Part shown: positions 1 through 7,240 of the stretch, piece by piece
Position numbering within the stretch: the stretch's first letter is position 1
How the letters are laid out: every line of letters starts with the position of its first letter
Origin: Candidatus Methanoplasma sp.
Lineage (GTDB): Archaea; Thermoplasmatota; Thermoplasmata; Methanomassiliicoccales; Methanomethylophilaceae
Direction of reading: 5' to 3'
Assembly (NCBI GenBank): GCA_031283015.1
Contig: JAITCQ010000051.1
Coordinates: 1-15,205 of the forward strand
Length of the DNA: 15,205 bases
Notes under the pieces: generated by a model
What the model was told of the DNA's origin: nothing
What the model saw: only the letters and a program-made list of their open reading frames with translations
The model's database searches: none
Made by a program: the position numbers and the translations under genes

Positions 1-187
1 GGCGGTCATCATGCTCGACCCGCCGTTCGACTTCGGATGCGTGGGGTGCGAGCGCTCCAACGAGATGGTGAAGTATCTGATAAGCAGACGCGGGATACCG
101 CATCTGACGGTGAGATATCCGGACAGCGAAGAGGATGCCAAGGTCGTCGTCGGCCAGATAAAAGGATTCCTGGAGGGTTTGAAATGA
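1..187 (+). CDS. mmp5: Methanogenesis marker protein 5, C-terminal part (5' end outside window)
   Basis: Only the last 61 codons are present, read in frame from base 2 to a TGA at 185-187. The visible residues include a hydrophobic strand followed by DPPFDFGCVGCERSNE, a CxxC motif that resembles the C-terminal half of the methanogenesis marker 5 family as I recall it, and a final IKGFLEGLK helix. The function of this family is unknown; members are found essentially only in methanogens. The next gene, mmp15, starts inside this stop codon through an ATGA overlap, so the two are translationally coupled. A marker 5 gene next to marker 15 fits the usual methanogen clusters, and this context carries much of the assignment. 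With the N-terminus missing, a different small methanogen-specific protein cannot be excluded. Confidence 0.68.
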   Translation, partial: AVIMLDPPFDFGCVGCERSNEMVKYLISRRGIPHLTVRYPDSEEDAKVVVGQIKGFLEGLK

Positions 188-1404
188 TAAAGATCGCGCA
201 ACTGTCCTGCGGCACGGAGTACAGCAGCGTCCAGCATGAGGTCGAGAAGGCGGCGCGCTCGGTGGGCGCTAAGATCGTCTATCCCGACGTGTCATACGCG
301 GATGTGAACGACGCTGTGAAGAGGTTCGGCTTCAACCCCCGATCCCCGCAGCTGAAACTTATGATAGCCAGGGCGGCCCGGCTCGCCGACGAGAAGTACG
401 ACGCCGACGCGGTGTTCATAACAACGTGCTTCAGATGCGCCGAGGCGGCGCTGGTCAGGAACGAGCTTAGGAGGTTCATCCAGGAGAACACGAGACTGCC
501 GGTCGTGACGTATTCGTTCACCGAGAGGCTCAAAGCGGCGCAGCTGCTCACCAGGATGGAAGCGCTGGTGACCATCGTCACAAGGAAGGAGGTCCTGGCG
601 AGGGAGAGGCAGACCGGGCTGACCGCGGGGATAGATTCCGGTTCGAGCACCACGAAGGCTCTGATAATGGAGAACAACAAGATAATAGGGAAGGATTGGG
701 CCCCGTCGGGGGATGTGGTGCAGTCCGCTTCCGCCGTTCTTGAGAACGCGATGAAAGAGGCGGGCGTGGAGTTCAAGCAGATCGAGGCGTTGGGCGTCAC
801 CGGCTACGGAAGGTTCACCCTCGGCAGACATTACAACGCAAAACTCGTCCAGGAAGAGCTTACGGTCAACTCGAAAGGCGCGGTCTGGCTCGCGGACAGG
901 CAACGCGGCGAGGCGACGATACTGGACATCGGTGGGATGGACAATAAGGCTATAACCGTAAGGGACGGGGTCCCGGATAACTTCACCATGGGCGGGATAT
1001 GCGCGGGCGCGTCCGGACGTTTCCTGGAAATGACGTCGAAAAGACTAAGGATCGACATCGAGGACCTGGGGAAGCTGGCGGACAACGGTAACTGGCGGAA
1101 CGCGAAGATGAACTCATACTGTTCGGTGTTCGGCATACAGGACCTGGTCACCACCCTCGGGGAAGGGAAATCATTCGAGGACGTGGCCGCCGCGGCGTGT
1201 CACTCCGTCGCCGAGCAGGTATACGAGCAGCAGCTGCAGGAGATAGACGTCCGCCATCCCATCATACAGGTGGGGGGTACGTCGCTGATATCCGGGCTGG
1301 TCACCGCCGTGGGAGAAGTGCTGGGGGAGAGACCGATCGTGCCGCCCCATTCCCAATACATCGGAGCGCTGGGCGGCGCGCTGCTGAGTTCGGGATTCCT
1401 CTGA
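184..1404 (+). CDS. mmp15: Methanogenesis marker protein 15, ASKHA-type ATPase with Fe-S ligands
   Basis: This 406-residue protein belongs to the methanogenesis marker 15 family. It has two parts. Residues 1-140 form a methanogen-specific domain with C9 and a CFRC motif (C82, C85). The rest is homologous to activators of 2-hydroxyacyl-CoA dehydratases (HgdC/BCR activase, ASKHA fold). Visible signatures are GIDSGSSTTKA from about 149 (phosphate 1), LDIGGMDNKA near 247 (phosphate 2), GGICAGASGRFLE with C273, NSYCSVFG with C313, and VGGTSLISG near 363 (adenosine motif). C273 and C313 match the two cysteines that hold an intersubunit [4Fe-4S] cluster in the activators, so an ATP-driven electron-transfer or cluster-delivery role is likely but inferred. 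I chose the ATG at 184, not an in-frame codon at 37, because it has a GGAGGG ribosome site at 172-177 and overlaps the upstream stop by four bases. Confidence 0.93.
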   Translation: MIKIAQLSCGTEYSSVQHEVEKAARSVGAKIVYPDVSYADVNDAVKRFGFNPRSPQLKLMIARAARLADEKYDADAVFITTCFRCAEAALVRNELRRFIQENTRLPVVTYSFTERLKAAQLLTRMEALVTIVTRKEVLARERQTGLTAGIDSGSSTTKALIMENNKIIGKDWAPSGDVVQSASAVLENAMKEAGVEFKQIEALGVTGYGRFTLGRHYNAKLVQEELTVNSKGAVWLADRQRGEATILDIGGMDNKAITVRDGVPDNFTMGGICAGASGRFLEMTSKRLRIDIEDLGKLADNGNWRNAKMNSYCSVFGIQDLVTTLGEGKSFEDVAAAACHSVAEQVYEQQLQEIDVRHPIIQVGGTSLISGLVTAVGEVLGERPIVPPHSQYIGALGGALLSSGFL

Positions 1405-1413
1405 GGTGCGCAG

Positions 1414-1983
1414 ATGGACATCGAGGTGATAGCGGAGGACGAGTTCGGCGGGGAGTCCTACAGGAACCTTTTCGGAGAGATCATGGCCGACGTGGGCAAA
1501 GCGGTCCAGATGGAAAAGGCCCTTCTGGTACTCAAGCCCGAGATACCCCTCTTCATCTTCTCCGTAAAGCTCAGGGCGGAACCCGTAAGCAAGACCGTCG
1601 CCGACGTGACCAACATCAGGACGGAGGGCGGCACCGTGTACATAACTATAACCGAGGAAAGATACGCCCCGGACATACTCAAAGGACTATGGGCGAGGTA
1701 CGGCAGGAACAGCGTGGAACAGAAGACCAGGCTGGACATCGAAGTGAGGAACGCGTCCGAGAAGGACGCTGGCTCTTTGGTGGTGGCATCGGGAGAAGAA
1801 CACCTGAAGGAGATCATCGGGGCGGTCTGGAGGTCCATGCCGGAGGGCATCAAGAACAGGCACACCTTCATCGACGGCCAGGTCATAACCGTGGTGGCGA
1901 CGGAGGAAAGGTTCGAGCCCCATATGCTGGACGAGGGATCGGAATATCACAGGAAGATGACGGAGGCCGGGAAGGATGTTTGA
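1414..1983 (+). CDS. mmp17: Methanogenesis marker protein 17
   Basis: The 189-residue product matches the methanogenesis marker 17 family in length and content. It opens with MDIEVIAEDEFGGESY, and has a central repeat-like pattern of VADVTNIRTEGGTVYITITEE and a later FIDGQVITVVATEE strand pair. It is acidic, has no cysteines, and shows no signal peptide or membrane segment, so it should be cytoplasmic. Family knowledge: Mmp17 is reported as part of the large ATP-dependent complex that activates methyl-coenzyme M reductase (component A3a of Methanothermobacter), together with Mmp7 and Mmp3. The gene starts nine bases after mmp15 ends, with a GAGGTG ribosome site at the mmp15 stop, and its last eight bases overlap mmp7. 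This arrangement supports co-expression of Mmp17 and Mmp7 as partners. Confidence 0.92.
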   Translation: MDIEVIAEDEFGGESYRNLFGEIMADVGKAVQMEKALLVLKPEIPLFIFSVKLRAEPVSKTVADVTNIRTEGGTVYITITEERYAPDILKGLWARYGRNSVEQKTRLDIEVRNASEKDAGSLVVASGEEHLKEIIGAVWRSMPEGIKNRHTFIDGQVITVVATEERFEPHMLDEGSEYHRKMTEAGKDV

Positions 1984-2920
1984 GGTCCTTTTATACGACG
2001 GGGGGGTGTACAGATCGGAGGAACTCTTCGAGCTCATCGAGGACGCGGGCGGAACGGTGATCCAAAAGACAAGGAGCTCCCAGATGCTGAGCGTCACGAT
2101 GTCCATCCCCGAAGAGGACCGGGCGGTGATAACCGCTTTCTGCAAAGAGATAGGAGGGGAAGTGAAATCCGTCCCTCTGGCGGGCACCGAGATAGCAGTC
2201 GTGGGACCGACGCTGGGGCGTCACCACATGCCGCACCCGATATGCGATATCGCCGAGCACCTCAGGAAACAGGGCGCGATAACGGTGGTCATGGGGCTGG
2301 CGAGAGGAAGGGGCAAGCTGACCTCCCAGATAAACCTGGAAGAGAAGATGATAATCGGCGAGTACGACGCCGCGATATTCTCGCTCGGCAACTTCAAGCC
2401 CTGCGTGGAGGCGAAGACGGACCTGTTCAGCGACATCAGGGCACCGGTCGTCCTGGTATCGGGACCCATGCCGGAAGGGGCCGAGAATAAGTGCGAGGCC
2501 ATCGTATCCGGCGTCGGAAGGAAGGCGTCCAGAATGAGGACCCCGCCCGAGAGGGAAAAGCTGGACGAGATCGCGGACAAGGTGGGAAAGATACTGAGGG
2601 ACAAAAAGAAGCTTTTGGACGAAGACCCCCTCTTCATACATCCGACGGAGATAAAGCACCTTCTTGAAGAGTACGAACCCGTTAACATGTGCCTCAGACC
2701 GGCGCCGGTCGTACTGCACCTGGACGGCCTGAGGGTCAAGATCGGGTACGGCGAGCATCATGAGGATATCGAGAACATGGAGATATACGGCCGCAAGGTC
2801 GGCGACATATGCAGGTTGTCCCCTTCGAAGATAAACGACAGCAGCATACTCATCAGGATCAAGACCAGATCGGAGGTCCTGCAGGAAGACTCCGTGAAAG
2901 AAGGCGGGAATGATCCGTAA
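1976..2920 (+). CDS. mmp7: Methanogenesis marker protein 7
   Basis: This 314-residue protein corresponds to the methanogenesis marker 7 family. It begins MFEVLLYDGGVYRSEEL, with a central block TEIAVVGPTLGRHHMPHPICD (about 66-86), an AIFSLGNFKPCVE segment (about 138-150), and APVVLVSGPMPEGAENKCEAI (about 160-180). The C-terminal part carries LHLDGLRVKIGYGEHHED. Cysteines sit in the ICD, KPC, NKC, NMC and DIC contexts and could be cluster or metal ligands; that is inference. Family knowledge links Mmp7 to the MCR activation complex with Mmp17, McrC and the ATPase AtwA. The start at 1976 overlaps mmp17 by eight bases and has GGAGG at 1962-1966. The downstream DUF123 gene starts inside its last codons, so at least five genes are read as one unit. 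Confidence 0.92.
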   Translation: MFEVLLYDGGVYRSEELFELIEDAGGTVIQKTRSSQMLSVTMSIPEEDRAVITAFCKEIGGEVKSVPLAGTEIAVVGPTLGRHHMPHPICDIAEHLRKQGAITVVMGLARGRGKLTSQINLEEKMIIGEYDAAIFSLGNFKPCVEAKTDLFSDIRAPVVLVSGPMPEGAENKCEAIVSGVGRKASRMRTPPEREKLDEIADKVGKILRDKKKLLDEDPLFIHPTEIKHLLEEYEPVNMCLRPAPVVLHLDGLRVKIGYGEHHEDIENMEIYGRKVGDICRLSPSKINDSSILIRIKTRSEVLQEDSVKEGGNDP

Positions 2921-3332
2921 GGGGACGTACATCCTGATCTTCGATATGCCGGACGCGCGGATAAGCGCGGGAGCGCTGGGAATAACGGACATCCGTAAAG
3001 GGACGTATTGTTACGTCGGCAGCGCGATGAACGGTCTCGATCAGAGGGTAGGGAGGCATCTCTCCGAAAAGAAAAAGATACGCTGGCACATAGATCATCT
3101 GACGACCAGGTGCGTCAGGATAGAGGCATACGAGGCCGTGCCCCCGGGGACGTCCGAATGCGAGCTCGGAATGATCGTTCTGGAGAGCGGAGGGTCACCC
3201 GCCGTGAAAGGATTCGGCTGTTCGGACTGCGGGTGCCCCACGCACCTGTTCCTTTTGGATGCGACGGCAAAGGAAAAGCTTTGTTCCGGCCCCTGTTTCG
3301 TCCCGTACTGCGGATGCGGCGTCCGCGGCTGA
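2910..3332 (+). CDS. DUF123 family GIY-YIG-like nuclease, cysteine-rich
   Basis: The 140-residue product belongs to the DUF123 (COG1833) group, a small archaeal and bacterial branch of the GIY-YIG endonuclease superfamily. Visible elements are GTYILIFDM near the N-terminus, KGTYCYVGSAMNGLDQRVGR (about 30-49, the YIG-like strand and conserved arginines), RWHIDHL (about 58-64), and SECELGM (about 83-89, with a candidate catalytic glutamate). A cysteine cluster GCSDCGCP follows at about 101-108, typical of the family, and then a second tail with five more cysteines (CSGPC and YCGCG). Nuclease activity is inferred from the fold; the physiological role is unknown. The start overlaps mmp7 by 11 bases, so it is translated with the marker genes. 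It is the last gene of the operon, and a GC-rich hairpin lies a few bases after its stop. Confidence 0.85.
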   Translation: MIRKGTYILIFDMPDARISAGALGITDIRKGTYCYVGSAMNGLDQRVGRHLSEKKKIRWHIDHLTTRCVRIEAYEAVPPGTSECELGMIVLESGGSPAVKGFGCSDCGCPTHLFLLDATAKEKLCSGPCFVPYCGCGVRG

Positions 3333-3335
3333 TGC

Positions 3336-3355
3336 CAGGCGGGCGCGGCCGCCTG
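3336..3355 (+). terminator. GC-rich hairpin after the mmp operon
   Basis: A perfect 7-bp stem, CAGGCGG at 3336-3342 and CCGCCTG at 3349-3355, encloses a 6-nt loop and begins three bases after the DUF123 stop. No T tract follows directly, so it is not a classical intrinsic terminator. It may protect or define the 3' end of the operon transcript. Confidence 0.4.
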
Positions 3356-3360
3356 CACAA

Positions 3361-3429
3361 CACTTATAATATATCAATCGCTACCCGCTTTTAATCACTA
3401 TACGCGCTTTTAAGGCACGGAGGCAGGTC
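3361..3429 (+). promoter_or_regulatory. Promoter and ribosome site of the double-GlcD gene
   Basis: A TATA-like stretch CTTATAATATAT at 3363-3374 sits about 60 bases before the ATG, placing a transcription start near 3395-3400 and leaving a leader of about 30-35 bases. A 9-bp element CGCTTTTAA occurs twice, at 3386-3394 and 3405-3413, between the TATA box and the gene. GGAGG at 3419-3423 is the ribosome site. The promoter suggests that the oxidase is expressed separately from the marker operon. Confidence 0.6.
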
Positions 3430-6141
3430 ATGAATTCACCCAATGAGGACAAATCGGAAGCGATCTCGAATGCTATAGAAACGATCAGAACCGCGGTTGG
3501 AAACGAGAAGGTCAGAATTTGCGGATGCGGAGGCGCAGGAGCATGCGTCACTCCGGACAACGCAAAGGACATCTCAAAAGTGGTCGCCATCGCAAGGAAG
3601 AACAATGTCAAGGTCGTTTCCAGTAACAACCCATCCTGGGCGACGGACGGGACGAGGTCCCCCGTAGAAGCGATCCTTGTCGACATGTCCAAGATCAACG
3701 GCATAGTGAACATAGACCCGGCATCGATGTCGGTAAGGGTCGGCGCCGGATGCACGTTCAAAGCCCTGGCCGAAGCGTGTTCAAAAGAAGGGTTCACTCT
3801 CGGGTCCTATCCATTCGACAGATCCTCCACGGTCGGATCGTGGGTGGTGTCCGGCGGGATAGGATACGGATCGTACAAATACGGGAACTCGAAGGACACC
3901 GTCATAAACATTCAGGCGGTGGCCGACGACGCATCCCTAATCGAGACAGGATACGACAACATCGGCTACTACATGTCGGGATACAACCTGACGCAGCTGT
4001 TCGCCGGTTCGGAAGGGACGCTGGGGATCGTGACGGAAGCGACGCTCAGACTGATCCCCAAGGGCGTCAACAGAATATCGGCGTACCGGTTCGGATCGGC
4101 AGAGGGCATGCAGGAGGCCATAACGAAGATCGTTCAGCACCCCAGCATAAAGCCCCGCAACATAGCGTGGTGCGCGAAGAACAAGACCATCGCATTCGCT
4201 CTCGACGGCGCCAAGGACTCGGTCGATCTCGAAGAGACGGCGATAAACGCGATCATGGAGAAGATGCAGGCGGCCAAGGTGGACAAGGACGCCGCATGTA
4301 AAGTGTGCGCAGCCATATGCAGGACAGTAAAAGCGGCCAAAGCGATAGTCCCGGTCAAGAACTGGAACGGTCTGGTCTCGGCATGCGGCGGCACGGTGTT
4401 CGGCACCATCGCGGACCGCAGCACAGCCTATCTCATAGCCGCGGACGAGAGCGAGGAGTCCCTCGCGGAGAAAGCGGCGAAGTTCGGAGGAAGGACCCTC
4501 AGATGCAATTCCTTTAAGTGGACCCCCTCATCGATGGCCGAGAAGGACGACAAGAGCCTCGGCAGAGAGGTCACCCCCGAGATAATATCGGCCTTGGAGG
4601 AAGCAGTGGGGAAGAACAACGTCACCGTCAACGGCGTGGACCTTCTGCTGTACAGCAAGGACATGGCGCCTCTGCCCAAGGAGGCGGGAATAGCGTTCAA
4701 GAACATCCCTGACGTGGTCGTGAGGCCGTCGACGGTGGCTCAGATATCCAACGTGGTGAAGGTGGCCCACAAGCACGGGGTGCCCGTGATCCCTAGAGGC
4801 AACTCATCCTGGGGGCTGGGCGGATGCATGCCCACCAATTCAGGCATAGTCGTGGACCTATCGTCAAAGATGAACAAGATCTACGAGATAAACACCGACG
4901 AGCTCTATGTGAAAGCGGGAGCGGGATGCACTTGGAAAGAGGTGCTCGAGGCCTGCATGAAGAAAGGCTACATCGTCGGGTCGTACCCGTCGAGCTTCCC
5001 GTCGGCGACGCTCGGCGCGTGGATCTCGACGAACGGAATGGGCATCGGTTCGTACAAATACGGATCGGCAAAGGAGAACATACTCAATATGGAGGTCGTC
5101 CTCTCTGACGGCTCAGTACTCGAGACGGGGAACGATCATATGGGCTCGTACAAGAGCGGATACAACCTGAATCAGATCTTCTCGGGCTCGGAGGGGACGC
5201 TGTGCGTCTTCGGAACGATCACTTTCAGGATATATCCCATGGGGATCGTGAAACCCACCGCATACTGCTACAGGGAACTTAAAGACATGAACGATACGAT
5301 ACAGAGGATCGCTCGCCACCCAAGCATAATACCGCTGCACATCGCGTTTTCCGATGAGCTGCACTTCGCCAATCAGAAGAAAGCGGGGGTGCACGCTCCC
5401 GACGTGAAGAACCTTCTTCTCCTCACATTCCAGGGAGATAAAGAATTCATCGACCGCGACCTGGCGGAAATGGACGCCATCGCGTCGGAACTCGGAGGGA
5501 AGAGGATAGACGACGCCATCGCCGAGCACGAGTGGGAAGAGAGATGCTACGAGTTCAGGGCGAGAAGGGTCGGCGTCGGCGAGATACCGGCGGAGGTGAT
5601 CATTCCCGTATCCCTGTGGGGCGAATTCACGGACGAATGTTACACCGGTTTCAAGAAGATGAAGATGGAGGCCGGCGGCATCATCGGCGTGATCGTTGAC
5701 CGCAACACGACCATGTTCATGCCCTACTACTTCAAGGATGACGAGTCCATGCTGGGGATGACCGCGTTCGCGTTCAACTTCTACCTGGGGGGAAGGGCGG
5801 TCGAGTACGGAGGCCGGACCACCGGGTTCGGCGTGTTCTTCGCATGGAATCTGGATAATGTTCACGACGTATCCACCGTACAGTACATGAGGGAGTTCAA
5901 GACCAAGCTCGATCCCCGCGACGTGATCAACCCCGGACACCTAGTATGCGGGACCACAAGGTTCGGCATCAAGATGGGCAAGCAGCTCATGGGCGTCGGA
6001 AGCGCCATGATGCAGGCGGTAAAGAAGCTCCTGCCGGCGAACACGACCTTCGCCGACAACAAAAAGAGGTTCAGGTACAACGAACTCGAACACCGCAAGG
6101 ATCTGGACAGAGACCACACGCTGGGCGACGGGACCCAGTAA
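3430..6141 (+). CDS. Tandem GlcD-like FAD-linked oxidase (two PCMH-type units in one chain)
   Basis: This 903-residue protein consists of two units of the GlcD/FAD_binding_4 (PCMH-type) family, related to D-lactate dehydrogenase and glycolate oxidase. Unit 1 spans about 24-370 and unit 2 about 385-860. They align at an offset near 393: VGAGCT/AGAGCT (104/496), GSYKYG (147/540), SGYNL (183/576), GSEGTL (193/586), and HPSI in the start of the cap domain. Unit 2 has the expected FAD pyrophosphate loop PRGNSSWGLGG (455-465), a full cap domain with HEWEERCYEFRARR, and LDPRDVINPGH near the end. In unit 1 the loop has become SSNNPSWATDG (64-74) and the second half of the cap is missing, so FAD binding there is doubtful. 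Unit 1 also has CGC (31-33) and CX2CX3C (290-297). There is no signal peptide. Electrons could pass to an HdrD-like Fe-S partner, which is not encoded next to it; the substrate is unknown. Confidence 0.85.
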   Translation: MNSPNEDKSEAISNAIETIRTAVGNEKVRICGCGGAGACVTPDNAKDISKVVAIARKNNVKVVSSNNPSWATDGTRSPVEAILVDMSKINGIVNIDPASMSVRVGAGCTFKALAEACSKEGFTLGSYPFDRSSTVGSWVVSGGIGYGSYKYGNSKDTVINIQAVADDASLIETGYDNIGYYMSGYNLTQLFAGSEGTLGIVTEATLRLIPKGVNRISAYRFGSAEGMQEAITKIVQHPSIKPRNIAWCAKNKTIAFALDGAKDSVDLEETAINAIMEKMQAAKVDKDAACKVCAAICRTVKAAKAIVPVKNWNGLVSACGGTVFGTIADRSTAYLIAADESEESLAEKAAKFGGRTLRCNSFKWTPSSMAEKDDKSLGREVTPEIISALEEAVGKNNVTVNGVDLLLYSKDMAPLPKEAGIAFKNIPDVVVRPSTVAQISNVVKVAHKHGVPVIPRGNSSWGLGGCMPTNSGIVVDLSSKMNKIYEINTDELYVKAGAGCTWKEVLEACMKKGYIVGSYPSSFPSATLGAWISTNGMGIGSYKYGSAKENILNMEVVLSDGSVLETGNDHMGSYKSGYNLNQIFSGSEGTLCVFGTITFRIYPMGIVKPTAYCYRELKDMNDTIQRIARHPSIIPLHIAFSDELHFANQKKAGVHAPDVKNLLLLTFQGDKEFIDRDLAEMDAIASELGGKRIDDAIAEHEWEERCYEFRARRVGVGEIPAEVIIPVSLWGEFTDECYTGFKKMKMEAGGIIGVIVDRNTTMFMPYYFKDDESMLGMTAFAFNFYLGGRAVEYGGRTTGFGVFFAWNLDNVHDVSTVQYMREFKTKLDPRDVINPGHLVCGTTRFGIKMGKQLMGVGSAMMQAVKKLLPANTTFADNKKRFRYNELEHRKDLDRDHTLGDGTQ

Positions 6142-6158
6142 ACCCCTTCACAAACCTT

Positions 6159-6842
6159 TCATTCTATCATTTTCATCAGCGAAGCGACACCGTCTATGAC
6201 CTTGATGCGCGGGTCGGCCATATTCCAATCCACAAGACGGTATCCGCCGGTGAGCACCCCGAAGAACCCGGCGCCGGAGTCCCGCGCGGTGAGCCAATCC
6301 GCCCTGTGGTCTCCGAGGAAGAGTATCTCCTCCGGTCTCACCCCCAGAAGGTTCCCGAAGTTGACCATCGCCTTCGGGGAGGGCTTCGCCTCCTCGTCGG
6401 GGAAGTCGTCCCTCGCCACGATGACGTCGAAAAGGTCCCTGACATTGCTCTTTTTGAGGATGAATTCGGCGTATGCGTGACCTCCTCTCGTAAGGATGCC
6501 GGTCCTGTATCCCCTTTCCTTCAAAGCTCTGACGACCTCCGCCGCGCCCTCGAAGGGCTTGGATTGATCCGCATATTCCATCTCCACCGTGGTCGAACGA
6601 CCGGAGACCTTCCTGCGAAGAGAACGGGCGTCCTCTCCCCTCCCGTTCCTAATGAGCCAGTCCACTCCGCTTTCCAGCTCCCCCACGGTCCCTTCGGTTC
6701 GGACTATGGCGTATTCGGGGACCCCGACCTCGATGAGTTCGTCAAAAACGACATTGGCAAGTTTGACGTAGTCGATCTTTGTGTTCATGAACGTCCCGTC
6801 CATGTCGAAACCGACCGCTTTGTATCTCGGGTCCAATGCCAT
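6159..6842 (-). CDS. HAD-superfamily hydrolase (phosphoglycolate phosphatase-like)
   Basis: The 227-residue product has all four HAD motifs: DMDGT (residues 13-17, nucleophile aspartate), LTRGG near 116 (motif II threonine), KPSP near 153 (motif III lysine), and FLGDHRAD near 174 (motif IV acidic residues). An alpha-helical cap fills about residues 22-95, as in the phosphoglycolate phosphatase and Gph-like subgroup. It therefore probably dephosphorylates a small phosphorylated metabolite, but the substrate cannot be read from the sequence. The gene is convergent with the oxidase gene, with 17 bases between them, and lies downstream of the RNase P RNA gene on the same strand. No ribosome site precedes the ATG, while an A/T box lies at the right distance for a transcript starting at the ATG, so it is probably leaderless. 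Confidence 0.9.
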   Translation of the reverse strand: MALDPRYKAVGFDMDGTFMNTKIDYVKLANVVFDELIEVGVPEYAIVRTEGTVGELESGVDWLIRNGRGEDARSLRRKVSGRSTTVEMEYADQSKPFEGAAEVVRALKERGYRTGILTRGGHAYAEFILKKSNVRDLFDVIVARDDFPDEEAKPSPKAMVNFGNLLGVRPEEILFLGDHRADWLTARDSGAGFFGVLTGGYRLVDWNMADPRIKVIDGVASLMKMIE

Positions 6843-6859
6843 GGTTGGGGATTGCGATG

Positions 6860-6872
6860 TTTTTTATTAACT
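6860..6872 (-). promoter_or_regulatory. TATA-like box of the HAD gene (leaderless)
   Basis: On the minus strand the sequence reads AGTTAATAAAAAAC, centred about 25 bases before the ATG at 6842. With an archaeal TATA-to-start distance of about 25 bases, transcription would begin at or next to the start codon. This agrees with the lack of a Shine-Dalgarno sequence. Confidence 0.5.
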
Positions 6873-6874
6873 TT

Positions 6875-7180
6875 GGGATGAAAGGTGTCAAGTCATGATA
6901 GTACCCCCCCTTCTGTTTCAGGCAGCATTCAACTACGCGCTCTACCCGCCGGTCTCGGGCGGTCATCCCGGCTGTATGAGTTTGCTCCGATGAGGTGTCG
7001 CCGTTTCATCATATCCTTGGGAACGTCACTGTCCGCAGATCACCCTTAACCAAGGCTGTGTCGTTTCTGGGCCCTTGCCAAAGCTCTCGCCTTACCGGAT
7101 TTCCCGGTTCATCTTGCCCTGTGGAGGAGGGAAGTTCCTCAGCCGGACCTAGGTCCTACCGTCGGCTGCCCTTCATCTCT
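6875..7180 (-). ncRNA. rnpB: RNase P RNA
   Basis: Read on the minus strand, this stretch has the order of conserved blocks of RNase P RNA, the ribozyme that trims the 5' end of tRNA precursors. GAGGAACUUCC (about 7130-7140) corresponds to the first conserved region after helix P3. CCAGAAACGACAC (about 7057-7070) lies in the central core. GGAGCAAACUC (about 6978-6988) matches the GGAGCAA element. AGUUGAAUGCUGCC followed by ACAGAAGGGGGG (about 6904-6935) matches the 3' conserved region. The ends pair as helix P1: GAUGAAGG (7170-7177) with CCUUUCAUC (6877-6885), with one bulged base. P3 is visible as AGCCG and CGGCU around a GGAC/GUCC stem. Ends are estimated from P1 to within a few bases. No protein frame here is credible. 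It is transcribed divergently from the TetR gene. Confidence 0.85.
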
Positions 7181-7202
7181 TGACGGATGCAGTATGCAAG
7201 GT

Positions 7203-7219
7203 CCGTATTTTTCTTTAAC
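7203..7219 (-). promoter_or_regulatory. Possible TATA box of the RNase P RNA gene
   Basis: The minus strand reads TTAAAGAAAAATACGG here. The AAAATA part lies about 26-31 bases upstream of the estimated RNA 5' end at 7180, the usual archaeal spacing. The weak point is that the RNA 5' end is only inferred from helix P1. Confidence 0.4.
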
Positions 7220-7240
7220 GGTCGGCATAAATGCATCAAT

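Noticed and set aside
37..183. Upstream extension of mmp15 by 49 codons
   Set aside because: It overlaps the mmp5 reading frame, lacks family-like residues, and a well-placed ribosome site supports ATG 184.
1197..2060. 287-codon plus-strand frame across mmp15 and mmp17
   Set aside because: It is an Arg/Gly/His-rich shadow of two clearly recognised genes in another frame.
1991..2992. 333-codon minus-strand frame opposite mmp7
   Set aside because: Shadow of mmp7; no family-like motif and no promoter, whereas mmp7 is fully conserved.
5113..5940. 275-codon minus-strand frame opposite the oxidase
   Set aside because: His/Val/Arg-rich composition typical of an antisense shadow in GC-rich DNA.
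5946..6881. 311-codon plus-strand frame opposite the HAD gene
   Set aside because: The HAD gene on the minus strand has all four catalytic motifs; this frame has none and runs into RNase P RNA flanks.
6995..7183. 62-codon plus-strand frame within the RNase P RNA
   Set aside because: Conserved RNA blocks and P1 pairing explain the sequence; the peptide has no recognisable features.
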